DNA from: an uncultured Litoreibacter sp.
Lineage (GTDB): Bacteria > Pseudomonadota > Alphaproteobacteria > Rhodobacterales > Rhodobacteraceae
Assembly (NCBI RefSeq): GCF_947487515.1
Contig: NZ_CANKWO010000004.1
Span: 310,001-374,000 of the forward strand
Reading direction: 5' to 3'
Length of the DNA: 64,000 nucleotides
The first letter of the stretch is position 1, and each line of letters starts with the position of its first letter. A model generated the notes under the pieces. The model was not told the origin of the DNA. It ran no database searches and saw nothing but the letters and a program-made list of their open reading frames with translations. Position numbers and translations under genes: made by a program. This document shows positions 27,729-40,500 of the stretch, piece after piece.

Positions 27729-29878
27729 GCATTGCGCCGACCCCATATTCGGCTATCTGGGCGCAAGTTGCGTCACTTCGCCCCGTATTGCGACCGCATG
27801 CCATTTTGCACCGGCAATACTTTCGCGGCTCGCTTTGGTATGTGATGGAAGATCCGACTGGCGGAAAGTTTTTTCGGTTCTCGCCGGAAGCCTATGCTCT
27901 GATCGGAATGATGGACGGGCGTCGCTCGCTGGGGGAGGTGGCACGCGCTGCGGAAGAGCGCCTTGGCGTCAATGCACCCACGCAGGACGAAATTGTACAA
28001 CTGCTGTCACAGCTTCATGTGGCAGGGGTTCTAACGACCGACCGCATCCCCGACCTTGAGGAAATCGCAGAACGTGACAGCACCATGCGCCGCAAGCGGA
28101 TGATGCAATCCATGCGCAACCCGTTGGGCGTTAAGGTCCCGCTTTTCGCGATCGACGGTTTCGTCAGCGCGACGATGCCGCTGGTGCGCCCCTTATTTAC
28201 ATGGGTGGGATTCATTGCGTGGTTGGGGCTGATTGTATGGGGCACGGTGATGGCCGCGATTCATTGGGACGAACTGACCGGAAATATTGTGGACCGCGTG
28301 CTGTCGGGTAACGGGATCGCGTTGCTGTTGATCTCTTATCCGCTGGTTAAGCTGCTGCACGAGTTGGGGCATGGATATGCTGTGAAACACTGGGGCGGGC
28401 AGGTGCGTGAGGTAGGGGTGATGTTCCTTGTGTTCATGCCAGTACCATACGTCGATGCATCTGCAGCGATTGGGTTTCCGTCCAAGCGGCACCGTATGGT
28501 GGTTGGGGCGGCAGGGATTATGGTAGAGTTGGCTGTCGCAGCTACAGCGATGATCGTGTGGACCGAGATGGAGCCAGGCATTGCGAGGGCGTTGATGTTT
28601 AACATCATGTTGATCGGCGGCGTTTCGACGCTGTTATTCAACGGCAATCCGTTGCTGCGCTTTGACGGCTATTATGTCTTAACTGACCTGATCGAAGTGC
28701 CTAATCTGGGCCAGCGGTCCAACAAATACCTATCATACCTGGTGCGCCACTATCTGTTCGGTCTGGACAACGCGCGATCCCCTGTCACAGCACGTGGCGA
28801 ACGAAAGTGGCTGTTCTGGTACGCGGTCCTCGCCTTTATCTACCGTATGATCATAATGCTCGGGATTTCACTATTCGTGGCCGGAAAGTTCTTTTTTGTC
28901 GGGATTGCACTGGCGCTGTGGTCTGTAGTGTTGATGATCGTTCTGCCGATCTCCAAGGCGGTGATATATTTGTTGAGTGCACCGGAACTAGAAACTCGCC
29001 GCCGTCGTGCCTTTATTGCGACGGCGGGTCTTGTGGCGGTGATCTGCGGGCCATTGGTAGTTATCCCCGTGCCGGATGCAACAATCGCGTGGGGCGTGGT
29101 CGTCGCCCCCGGTGAGACGCGGGTGATGACGCGAACGGGAGGCTGGCTGAGTGATGTGGCAAGCGCGGGTCGCATGGTCGATGATGCGCAGTTACAGGTG
29201 GCGCAACTCGAAGATCCGTTGGCAGCGCCACGCGCCCGTCTCGTCGCTGCGCAATTGCATGAGGCCGAGATACAACTCGCCGCCAGCGACGCCCGTGACC
29301 CACTGCAGGCGCGGATCGACGTGTCACGGCGTGACCTTGCTTTGCGCGATCTGGAACGATTAAGCGAACAGCAAGGCGCGCTGCAAGTGCTGGCCCCGCA
29401 GACCGGACAATTCCAACCGCTGATCGGCGCTGACAGGTTGGGGCGGTTCGTACCGCAGGGAACCGTGCTGGGCTATGTCACCGATGACAGCGACGGCTGG
29501 GTCGTGCGGGCTGTGGTGCCGCAAGAGGAAGTCGACCGGATCGCAGTAGGGCAGGGGCCGATCTCCTTGCGGTTCTCTACCGAGCCCTCAGTGACATACA
29601 TGGCGCACATCGTCGCGCGGACACCGCGTGCCACTCGTGATTTGCCGAGCGCGGCGCTGACGACGACTTTCGGGGGGCCGATCCCTGCCGACTTTGGACC
29701 CAACCAAGCCCGTGCACTTGAAAGTGTATTCATACTTGATCTGGCTGTTGACGGACGCCCTGATGCATTGTTTTTCAACCAGCGGGTCTGGGTGCGTTTC
29801 GATCAGGGCCGCAGCCCGATTGCCGTGCAATGGGGCCGCTGGATGCGGCAGGTCTTTCTTGACCGGTTTGGGGTCTAG
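27725..29878 (+). CDS. PqqD-like/M50 site-2 protease/lipoyl-domain fusion
   Basis: This 717-residue membrane protein starts at GTG 27725, overlapping the previous stop as GTGA. Residues about 20-105 resemble a PqqD-like peptide-chaperone domain (FFRFSPEAYALIGMMDGRRS). The M50 metalloprotease core follows: HELGH at residues 212-216 and NGNPLLRFDGYY from 306, whose aspartate completes the zinc site. Several transmembrane helices surround them. The C-terminal part (about 465-700) has a lipoyl-like barrel-sandwich and adaptor-like strands, so protease and HlyD-like parts are fused. All catalytic residues are present. It may cleave or guide the N-terminus of the giant protein encoded downstream; this is inferred from context. 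Confidence 0.87.
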   Translation: MSIAPTPYSAIWAQVASLRPVLRPHAILHRQYFRGSLWYVMEDPTGGKFFRFSPEAYALIGMMDGRRSLGEVARAAEERLGVNAPTQDEIVQLLSQLHVAGVLTTDRIPDLEEIAERDSTMRRKRMMQSMRNPLGVKVPLFAIDGFVSATMPLVRPLFTWVGFIAWLGLIVWGTVMAAIHWDELTGNIVDRVLSGNGIALLLISYPLVKLLHELGHGYAVKHWGGQVREVGVMFLVFMPVPYVDASAAIGFPSKRHRMVVGAAGIMVELAVAATAMIVWTEMEPGIARALMFNIMLIGGVSTLLFNGNPLLRFDGYYVLTDLIEVPNLGQRSNKYLSYLVRHYLFGLDNARSPVTARGERKWLFWYAVLAFIYRMIIMLGISLFVAGKFFFVGIALALWSVVLMIVLPISKAVIYLLSAPELETRRRRAFIATAGLVAVICGPLVVIPVPDATIAWGVVVAPGETRVMTRTGGWLSDVASAGRMVDDAQLQVAQLEDPLAAPRARLVAAQLHEAEIQLAASDARDPLQARIDVSRRDLALRDLERLSEQQGALQVLAPQTGQFQPLIGADRLGRFVPQGTVLGYVTDDSDGWVVRAVVPQEEVDRIAVGQGPISLRFSTEPSVTYMAHIVARTPRATRDLPSAALTTTFGGPIPADFGPNQARALESVFILDLAVDGRPDALFFNQRVWVRFDQGRSPIAVQWGRWMRQVFLDRFGV

Positions 29879-29880
29879 TC

Positions 29881-31470
29881 ATGGCGCAACGCGCAGGGCC
29901 TGCTGCAGGCGCACTGGACAAGCAGGGTCGCAAGTTGTGGGTCAGGGTCTGGCCGGTCGCTCGACCGTTGGCGATTGTCGGGCTTGCGTTGCGGGGGCGG
30001 CAGACGCGGAAGGCCCGCGCTGCGATGATCCGGAAACTGCCCTACATTGACCGTCTGCGTGCACTGGCCGTGTCGCGCGGTTGGATAGTCGAACTCCCCG
30101 ATCCAGCACGCCGCGAAGCGGTGCTGGAACTGGCGGCCCTAATCCTGTCGCAACACCGGCGCGGAGTTACGATTGCAACCAGCCATCCTGGTGACGCAGA
30201 GCGATTGGCGGTAGCGATGGAAGCCCCATTTTCGCGAATGGGCAGGACGCTTGAACCGTTGGATGATGCAGCTGCTTTCCCGGACGGTCGGACCACGGTC
30301 GGACAATTGCGTCGGATCGCCCATGACCGGCTGCGCGACCGGATCTTGATCGATGAACCTGCAACGCCCTTGCGGCTGGCAACGCGCCAGTTGCGCGGCA
30401 AACCGATGACTGTGCCGACCCAGCGGCGCGACCCTGCTGTCCTCCTTGTCGATGCGGATCGTGCGTTGTTGGATGACGCCCGCAGCGCCATCGCGGGGGG
30501 CGCGGCATTGGATCATATTTTTGCCCCGGCCGAAGGACGGCGTGCTCTGGCACTCGCAAATAAACTGGAGCAAGGCATCGACTGGACGGTTGAAAAACAA
30601 CCCAGCCTCAGCGCGATCGGGCGCGTGCGCGTTTCAGAGGTGGACGACACTGAATTGCCCGTAGAAATCGCGCGGCGCGTATTCTTGGTGACACTTGCGC
30701 TGACAGCGTTGCACCAGCTACGCAAGGGCCATGATTACGTGATCGAGGACGGCGCCCTGACCATCATCGACCCACGGACTGGCGAACCCGATCCGGGACA
30801 GACTTGGACCAGCGGCGTGCAGCAGATGGTGGAATTGCGCAACGGTCTGCGCCCCACTCCCGTGCGCCGTTCACGCGCGCAAATCGGGCTGGGTGAAGTG
30901 CTGGACAAGGTGCCTCTTCTAGGAGGCGTCGCAGCGGATCTGGACGGGGCAGGACGGGAGTTGCATCTGCTTTATGGCACGCCCGTCTGGACGTCACAGC
31001 GCCCCCGCAAGAGCTGCCGGATATTCGTGCGCACTAACGCCGCACTCGTTAAGTTTCTGGAGCGTCAAGCAAAGGATGGCGCGACCATCGTTACCGACCG
31101 CCCCGAGCTTGCAAGCGGGTTGGGTCCCGTGCGCCGTGAAGCCGCTGAACAAGGGCTGTCGAACCCGACCGAACTGATCGTTTTGGCGGACGCCACTGAA
31201 AGCCGCCGCACCGCAATTACTTTGTCCCAACGCAACGCCAGAGTGCAGGTTCTGGAGTGTCTGTCGCTAGACGATCCGGCGTTTTCGGGATGGCGCTGGC
31301 GCGTGCTGCGATGGCTTTGGCCGGTGCTGCCGTGGCGCAATTTTCGGGCGTCGCGATTGCTGGAACATCAGCGCCGAAAAATCGGCAAAGCTGCGGCGCG
31401 TCAGAGAGCGAGTCAGAAGGACGCTGCGACACGTCGGCGGCGCCTTTTGGCCTTCGCCTCCCGAGTCTAG
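29881..31470 (+). CDS. Degenerate SecA-like protein (ATPase motifs lost)
   Basis: The 529-residue protein aligns by eye with the SecA motor in order. Residues 94-107 (GVTIATSHPGDAER) match the SecA VVTxNDYLAxRD segment. Residues 188-204 (LLVDADRALLDDARSAI) match the Walker B/IDEARTPLI region. Residues 285-322 (DYVIEDGALTIIDPRTGE and following) match the preprotein cross-linking domain. Residues 347-370 match the LAGMTGTA segment, and ESRR at 440-443 matches SecA ESRRIDNQ. Walker A is replaced by LPDPARRE (72-79), Walker B DEVD by DADR, and the arginine-finger RGRSGRQG is absent. It is much shorter than SecA (about 900 residues), with a basic C-terminus. It probably binds a substrate without hydrolysing ATP. 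It starts 2 bases after the M50 gene. Confidence 0.72.
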   Translation: MAQRAGPAAGALDKQGRKLWVRVWPVARPLAIVGLALRGRQTRKARAAMIRKLPYIDRLRALAVSRGWIVELPDPARREAVLELAALILSQHRRGVTIATSHPGDAERLAVAMEAPFSRMGRTLEPLDDAAAFPDGRTTVGQLRRIAHDRLRDRILIDEPATPLRLATRQLRGKPMTVPTQRRDPAVLLVDADRALLDDARSAIAGGAALDHIFAPAEGRRALALANKLEQGIDWTVEKQPSLSAIGRVRVSEVDDTELPVEIARRVFLVTLALTALHQLRKGHDYVIEDGALTIIDPRTGEPDPGQTWTSGVQQMVELRNGLRPTPVRRSRAQIGLGEVLDKVPLLGGVAADLDGAGRELHLLYGTPVWTSQRPRKSCRIFVRTNAALVKFLERQAKDGATIVTDRPELASGLGPVRREAAEQGLSNPTELIVLADATESRRTAITLSQRNARVQVLECLSLDDPAFSGWRWRVLRWLWPVLPWRNFRASRLLEHQRRKIGKAAARQRASQKDAATRRRRLLAFASRV

Positions 31471-31568
31471 AAAAGATTTTCAGTGAATTAGGATAATTTA
31501 CCTCACGTAAACGTCCGCATGGTGCTAACGTAAAAATTCACTCACCCTTTCTGCGGGGACTAATTTTT

Positions 31569-34500
31569 ATGGCCTTTCCATTTGGCAAGTCTGATTTTGA
31601 AATTTCCACACCTGTAAATGCCCGCCCCGCGCGACGCAGCTACGGCACGGCAATTCGCGAGATGTTCGCCCGACGACGCGAACGGAAACAGACATCGCAA
31701 CGCCGCCACGCGGTCACTGTGGAGGCGATGGAACCACGGATCCTGCTTTCGGCTGATCCGATCTTCGCACATGTACTAGCAGACGGCGGTGATTACACCC
31801 TCGGGCTCATGTATGACGATACAGCTGACCTTTACCGTATTCAATTAACGAATGATATTGACGGGTTAGTTGTCGCGAGCTCTGATTTGGACGGCGTGAA
31901 CGAAGTGCAAATTACCGGCACATCGGACGCTGACAAGCTAACGGTTGATCTGTTGTTCCGCCCCGATCCGGCGTTCAAAGTTACATTTGACGGTGGCGAC
32001 GGTGCAGACGAATTGATCATCGACGGACCTAAGCACACTAGCGTGACATACGACCTTGGCGCGAACGGAACGGGCACCATTACACAGAGCGAAGGCGGCA
32101 CCGATCACGTGCGCGATTTCCTCAACGTTGAACTGGTGACGGATCAGTCCGCGGCAGAATCACGCACCATCAATGACGTCGTTTCCGGCCGTGGTGGATC
32201 AATTGTAATTGGCGACAATGATGTCAAAAACGACGGATTGTCCCGAATCACGATGGGACCAGACGCATCTAAGACCGTTTTGGACTTTGCCAAGCCCGCG
32301 CTTGGTGGGGCCTATGGCAGTGGTGCGTTGGACATCAATATCATGGACGGCAATGACGACATCCGATTTGAAGGGCTCGACCAGCAGCTCACTGATGCCG
32401 CGACCGAATTGGACGCTGCGGGCAACCCTGATGTGGTCGCGCGACTGATCGCGGGCGGCAATGCGGAATTGACCGGACCGCAGGCAGATGTGACGTGGTA
32501 TATCATTGGTCAGGATCGCGCCTATGTGGACGGGCTGTTCGTCAGCGGTGTCGACACGCTGACCGGAGCAGACAACAACGACGACACCTTCTATTTTGAA
32601 CTGAACCTCGGCAATACATTTGCCGACGGTGGCGTTAACGATCCGTGGGAAACCATCGATCTCCCCGGGCGCTGGTCCGGCGAAATCAACGGCGGTGCTG
32701 GCGGCACCGACATAATCGTGCAGCAAGGCGCGGTTTTCTCGGGCCCGATGGCGGGGAGTACCGGCAGCGCGACGATCAATTTCGAAACGTTCAACTATAT
32801 CGGTATGGAACCGACAATCACCGTCGGCGGCACTGTTGGTGATGATGACTTTACCTTGCGAGCCACAGGCACCGGTGCGTTCGAAATCATCGACGGATCC
32901 GGCGCGCGCTTTGGCGGTTTCACTTTTAATGCGGGTGCACCGCTTGTCGTGAACCTCGGCTTTGGCGACGATACTTTCAGTCTTGGTGCGGGTCTGACAG
33001 GGTGGTCCGGCAGCCTGACTGTGCGCGGCGACTTTGGCGGTGACGTCATCTATATGGAAAACGATCTCAATACTCGCGGCGGCGATATTGAGATGGACGC
33101 AGAGCTGATCGTCGTGGATGGCGCTGTGGTCGATACGCGCCTGCTGGCCGGCTCAGTCGGATCACACGGTGACATTCTGCTTGAAGGCGGCGGCAGCGGT
33201 GTTTCGTCTTCGCGCTTTGCCGGAATTTTTTCTGGCGACAATCCGTTTGAAAATGGCGGTGCTGAAGTCGAAGGCGCGGGCATTGTCATCGGTGGCGGTG
33301 CGCAGCTTCTGGCGGCGGACGTCAAGGGCAATACCGAGGCAGCCACAGCCGGGAATGTAACCATCACCGTGGATGCAGGCTTTGCACTGGATGCGCTGGC
33401 GTTCACGCCGGGCTTGAACGAGAAAATCGCGGCAGCCGCGATCCAGATCGGCAATGCTGTCATCCGCGCTGGCGAATTGAAGATTTCTGCAACTGCTGAC
33501 AGCTCCAAAGCGGTTGAAATCGAAATCGATGTTGATGCGCTGTTGGGTCTGCCTGACGACGGATCAGCAGAAGGCGACGTCGAGGACGGCGATGTGCCGC
33601 TTCTGGTCGGTGGTATCCAGCTCGCGGCGAACGAGCTGGAGTCTGCCATCCAGCAGCAGTTCGATAACCTTCCGGTGCTGGGCGCGCTGACCAAGAAAAT
33701 TCCAGTCCACTTTATGCGGGCCGAAGCGATTGCAAAGGTTGATTTGCTGGATGGCCTCGACGTCTGGGCAGAGACCTCGATTGATGTCGACGCCAACGCA
33801 ACGTCCGAACTGACATTTACCAATCCGGGGATGAACTTTGGTTTCACGTTCGGGGAATCCGATGCGACAGCCATGACGACCGTCGAAGGCACGGTGACGC
33901 TGGATTCCGGTGGGCTGGTTTCCATTGCGGCAGCGGCCGAAAACACGCTTGACGTGGCGACCAACATCCAGTCCGGCCTTGTGTTCAAAGCCAAGAAAAG
34001 CACAACCACAGGGGCCAAGCAGAAACGGATCAAAGGGCCAGCCATTGCTGTGACACTGGGCGATGCGACGACCGCGGCGACAACCGATATTGGTGCTGAC
34101 GCGATCATCAGCGCTGATGACATCACAATTTCTGCCGACACCTCAACGAAGCAGTCCGTCGGCACGTCTTCCAAGATCGTGCAGCCACAGTCCAATCAGG
34201 GCACAGCGATCGGGATCACGGTTGCATTCCTCGACAATCAGGCCACGGCACAGGTCGCAGGCGATTTGAATGCGACGGACACAGTCACAGTCAAAGCCAA
34301 CGCCGTGAACGAGGAAACGCTGCTGTCGACAAAGGCGTCCACCAAGGCCAAACCTTCCGCCGCTGATCAGGGTGCCGCGGGCGCTGCCAAACAGCAGATC
34401 ACCGGACAGGCCAGCGGTCTGGCTGGCAAATGGGGCGGCCCGGGACAGTTCGGTCTGTCTGCCGGTGTTATCGTCTCCGAGAATGTTCTGGGCGCGCATG

Positions 34501-37500
34501 CGCTCGTGCTGGACGGGGCCGTGATCGAAGCTGAAACGCTGGATATGACCGCACGTGTCGAGGACAATTTCCGAACCACCGCCATCGGTGGATCCAAGGC
34601 GGGCGCGGCCGTTAGTCTCGCGGGCGCTGTGAATGTGTCCCAATTCGACAACGATGCCACTGTCCGCATTGACGCGGCGACCGTAACAGTTGGCGCCCTT
34701 GTCATGAGTGCAGAGGCGATCATCCCCAATCAGGTTGACCTGCTCGACGAAATCCCCGCCCTTGGCGCGGCATTCTCGGACCTTGGCGCGTCATTGGGCG
34801 CCATGCCGTCGCTGTCTAATGCTTTTGGAACCGTGTGGGGCAGTATTGACGTTGAGGACCCCGCCGCGACGCGCGGGGCATTGGCGGACGTGCAGACCGC
34901 ATTTACCTCTTACTATGACGAGAGCCTTGGGCCAGCCCTGACAGGCGTCACCGATTCAATCACGCCGTTCCTTGGGTATCTGACGCCGACTGGCGGCCTG
35001 CCCAACAAGGTCGCGACCAGCTATGTCGCAGCCAGCGCTGCTGCAGGCGGTGGCGGTCCAAACGGGCCGGAAGGCAAATTTGCGCTCAATGGGTCGGTCA
35101 ACATCATGTTGATCGAAAACAAGGCCACTGCAGGGATCGGGGCAGGGGCCTTGGTCACGGTCACCGGTGACGCAGGCGCGACGATTGAATCAAACGCGAC
35201 CGTTGAGACGGTCGATATTGTCGGCATCCCGAACATCAAAGCCTTGTTCAAAGGCTCCACCAAAAGCGATGGCTCCGCCATGGGCGGCGCGTTCAGCTAT
35301 GTGGCCAAACACAACGAGGCGGATTCCTACATCGCAGACGGCGCGACTGTAGATGTCACCAAAGACCTGATGGTCGATGCGGTCACGCGTCAGTTCGTTT
35401 TCAACGTCACCGATGCGGGTGGCAGCGGCGACGACCTGAACTTCCAGGGCAGCATTTCGATCAATGATCACACCAATAATGCGCGCGCCTGGATCGAAGA
35501 CGGTGCAAAGGTTTCAGCAGACAATATCACCGTAAATGCAGATCACTCGGCCACGATGCTCAGCTTTGGCTTGTCGCTGGCCAAAGGCGGATCGACGGGC
35601 ATCGGGATCAGTTCGGCTGTGAACATTGCCAATAACGTCACGCTCGCCACGATCGGTGACGTGGTGTCTGACACCATCCCGACCGGTTTTGATGCTGGCG
35701 TGACAGCGGCGGGCGACGTGAACGTGACCGCCGACAGTACCAATCTGGGCCTGACCGTGGCCTTTGCCGGCGCCAAGCCCGACAGCGGTGGCCCCGCCCC
35801 CGATCCGGCTGACAACGCGCCTGCCGCCGCCCCCACACAGGGCGATGTGACCGTCACTGAAAGCGCTGTCGATGTTGCTGGCAAGGCCGGTCTGGGCATT
35901 TCCGGTGCCATCGGAATCAACATCATCAACCAGCACACCGAAGCTACGATTGCAGACACCGATGTCGCAGTCGGTGGCGATTTGCTAGTGCACGCAATGA
36001 CGCAGGCCCCTGTGGTGTCTGTGTCGATGCCTGTCACGCTGATCACTGGATCGTCGGGTAGCGGCAGCAACACCGGGATTGCTGGCGGTCTCAGCGTAAC
36101 CAAGTTCGACCGCGACACGATTGCGCAGATTGTCTCCGGCACGGTGACGATGACCGGCAATGGCGACGTTACCGTCGAGGCCGAGACACGCTCGGAAACC
36201 GTGGCAGTCGTCGTCGGTGGATCTGGCGGATCGCAGTCTGACACGGCCATCGCGGGATCAGTCAACGTTACCATCGCGGACGATAATACATTTGCCGCAA
36301 TCGGGGCAGGCGCTACGGTTCTGAATGCCAAGGACGTGGCTGTCACGGCGCATGACAACGCTATTTCGGTGACAGTTGCTGGTGCCGCAGCAGACGGAAA
36401 CAAAACAGGCGTCGGCGCGGCGTTTGATATTGGTATTTACAACGACACGGTTGAATCTCGTATCGACGGCACTGTGACCTCCACGAGTGATGTGACGGTA
36501 GCAGCCTCAAACTTCTCGGTTCTGGTGTCGGTCGCGGCGAGCTTAGGCTCAGCGGATACGGGACTTGGCCTCGCAGGGTCGGTCGGCGTGAACTATGTAG
36601 ACAGTGATGTCACCGCAGAAATTGGCGGTACGGTCACGGCAAATGGCTCTGTCGGGGTCTTTGCAACAGATCAACTGATCGCCGTTTCGATTGTGGGTGC
36701 CGTGGGCAAAGGGACAACGGGCATCGGCATCGCGCCGGGCGTCTTGGTTGTCGACCATGACACGCGCGCCGCGCTGACAAGCACGGCGAATGTCACCGCG
36801 CGCGGCTTTGGCGCAGGTCTGAATTACTTTGGTGGAACCGGCTACGGTTTGACCGTGGCAGCCGACACCGACGACAAATTATTCATGGTCGCTGCAGCGG
36901 GCGCGAAGGGCGACACCACAGCCCTTGCAGGTTCGGTCGGGTCGATCAACGTACTTGGCACTACAGAAGCCACGATCGAGGACAACGCGCGCGTCAATGA
37001 TGACGGTAACGCTTCCACGATAGCCACGGGCGGGTCTTCCGTTCAGGATGTCACCGTCGCAGCACAAGCTCAGTCGCTGCAAATCACGGCAACTGGCGGC
37101 GCGGCCAAAGGCGGCAGTACAGCAATCGGTGCAGCCTTTGGTATCACTACGATGGACCGCGATGTCATCGCTTCTGTCGGCACAGGTGCCTTCATTGAAG
37201 CGCGACGCGACCTGCTGGTCCACGCAGATTCCCGCGATACGATCATTACGTTCGCCGTCGGCGGATCGCAGTCTGACAGTTTCGCCGGCGCAGGCTCTTT
37301 GTCACTAGGCGTATTGGATCGCACCACTACCGCCTTTATCGACGGAACAGTGCGTGTTGGCGGTAATGTGTCGGTCTCTGCGGATGCACGGCTGAATGCG
37401 GCTATGATTGCGGGTTCTATCGCCATTTCCAGCAGCGCTGGTGCTGTCGGAATCTCGGCCGCCCCGCTGATCACAATCAACAACACCTCTGCCGAAATTC

Positions 37501-40500
37501 GCGGCAACGCAGATATCAATGCAAATGCGGATAACACCACCGTTGTGTCGACCTTGGAAGGCAACCGTTCAATCCGCGGAGTAGATGTCGCGGCCAACGA
37601 TCGTATTGTGTCCGTTGCGGCAGCGATTTCCGGTTCCACGTCTTCGGGTGGTTTCCAGGGCGCAGGCGCGTTCTCGGGTGCGTTCCTGTTCGGCACCGAG
37701 CAGGTTATCGATGGGTCCAACCCCGTTCCGTCGCTTGAGTATGAAAACCCGTCAGCGACGGGGAATGCATCTGTAACGCAAGCCCTCGTTATGGACGGCG
37801 CACGCGTGACGACCAGTGGCAACCTGTCGCTGTCCGCAAACACCGCCGCTACTGTCGTAGCGATCACTGGCGCGGTTGCGGCCGGTGGTGGGTCATCCGG
37901 CATCGGTTTGTCGGGTACTGTTGTCGCCCGCAAGAGCATCACTCAAGCGGTTATCGGCGCGGCAGAAATCCACGCCGACGCCCTGCGTCCGGCCAGTGCG
38001 CTGGCGGATGACGGTGACACCCGTTCTGTCACCGGTGTCGATGTCTCCGCAGACAGCGATCTGGTGATTGTGGCCCTGACTGTCGGTGGTGCGGGCTCGT
38101 CCGGATTCTCCGGTGCGGGTGCGATCACTGTCATCGTGACCGATGATGTGACACGCGCCAGCCTTCTTGCCGGAGCTGATGTAACCACCGGCGGCAACCT
38201 GACCATCGGGTCCGACAGCGACCTGATCCTGACATTCGGTTCGGGTGCAGTGGCGATTGGCAGCTCCGGTGGCATCGGTGCCTCCGTTGCGGTGGCCGTC
38301 ACCTTGTCCAAAACCGTGGCCGAAATCGCCGAAGGCGCGACTGTGCTGGCGATGGCCAACGGCGCGGCGAGCAACATTCCAGACGACGAGGGCACCCGCG
38401 CGGTGCGCGGTGTTGATCTGTATGCAGACAGCTTCTTTGTCGTTGCCGGGTTGACGGTTGCGGGATCTGGCGGAAACGGTATTGCCGGTTCCGGCACTAT
38501 CAACGTCGTCGTGCAAACAGACGAAACGCGCGCCTCAATAGGTGCGCTTGAGGCGCTCGGCAGTGGTGATCCGGCGTTCGCGGTAACGTCTGTGACCACT
38601 GGTGACGGGAACGTCACGTTAGAAGCGGACAGCGATGCGATCATTGTGCCCTTGTCGGGTGCGATCGCTGGAGGTAGCGGTCCGGCATTCGGGGCGACCA
38701 TCGTCACACTTTCACGCATTGCCGAAACCACCGCCCTGATCGGCGGCGGCGCGATGATCACAGCTGGCACGACAAACGCAACGGTGATCACCGATTCCGG
38801 CTCATCGCGGACCATTCGCGGTGTCGACCTTGTTGCGACCTCGTCTCCGGTTCTGGTGGCGACGGGTATCGCGGGTGCAATCGGCGGTGGCGGTGCTGCG
38901 GCGGGCGTGATCGCTGTTGTGACATCCGACGAAGACGTCACGGCCATGGTTCGCGATGCGACCCTGAACACGGACGGCAACGTGACGCTGTTTGCCGACA
39001 CGGCACGCGGGCGTGATGGCATCTCCGATCAAGACCTGAAGGGCGCGATCATCGAGCCTGTCACCTCGGCTGTGATTGTTGCGGGTGGCGGTGCCATCGG
39101 CGGCGGCTCCGGTGTTGGCGTCGGTGCGACCATCGGTACGGTCATCGTGACCCATGATGTGTCTGCTAAGATTACAAATTCCACCGTCACAGCGAATGCT
39201 CAGCGTGGCGCGACAGACCGCGGAATCACCGCGCTGGCGACACGAACCGCTACGGGCGTCGATGTTGTAGCGCAGTCGGATATGTTTGCAGCGGCTTTGA
39301 CCGTCGCAGGCGGAGCCAGCGATAGTGTCGGCGTGGCAGGGGCGTTTTCGAATGTCACCGCGATCCGCACCACCGAGGCGCAGATCAACGCCAGCACGGT
39401 CACAACCAATGGTAACGCCACGATTCTGGCGGACAGCGACGCGACACTCGAAACCCTTGCGGGTGGTGTCGCCGGTGGTGGCGCTGTTGGTGTCGGTGTC
39501 GGCGCTGCTGTCACTTACCACAGCGACACGACCGAAGCTTCGGTTCAGGGCAACGGTACATTGATAGCACGTGGCATTGCGGGCGGCACGTATATGCCGA
39601 CCGGGTCCGAATTGGGCGGCGCAAAGGTTCTCAACAGCGCAAGCGGTCTGGCCGTTTCTGCGGTGTCGGATCAGACGATCATCACAGGCGCAGTTGGCGC
39701 GGGTGCAAGCGGCAACATCGGCGTAGCCGGGACGGCGGCCGTTTCGGTTCAAGAGGAATACACACGTGCTTGGATCGGCGCAGGCGCGGTCGTTTCTGAC
39801 GACGGTGCCGGCAGTGCCCAAGATGCGACAGTCCTTGCGCGTGACAACGGAACGATCATCACCACGGGTGGTGCGGTTGGTATCGGTGCAACAGGCGGCG
39901 GCGCAGCAGGAGTCGGCGTGCAGGTCACGACCAAAGAAACACAGGCCTGGATTGCAGGCCAAGTCACCGTCAAAGACGACATCGCCATCCGCGCTTTGTC
40001 CTCTGACGAAGGCGTGGTCGTGTCCGCATCTGGTGCGGGCGGTGCGTACGGCGGTCTGGCCGGTTCAGCCAGCGTTGTGACGATCAACAACACAACCCAG
40101 GCCACGGTGCGCTCGACTGCCTCTTTGACGGCTGGGGACTCCATTGCCATAAACGCGCTGGATGAGACCAGCCTCGACGTGGTTGCAGGTGCGATTGCAG
40201 GTGCGCTTGGCGCGGGCGCAGGGTCGGGTGGCGTGACCGTCATCGACAAATCCACAAAGACCGAAGTCGAGGGTGGGGCGACCTTGCTGTCGCTCGGCGC
40301 TGGCAGCGGTGTAAAGACCCTGACAGGCGGCGTCGGCATTACGTTTGGCGCCGACGACACGGACGCCAATGACGTTAACGTGAGCGGGGTCGGACAGGTC
40401 GATCTGTCCAAAGCAAACTCCGAAGGCTTCGCAGATGGCGGCGCAACTGGTGAGCGTATCGCAAACCTCTCGACTGGCACACATGGTGGTATCCACGTTC

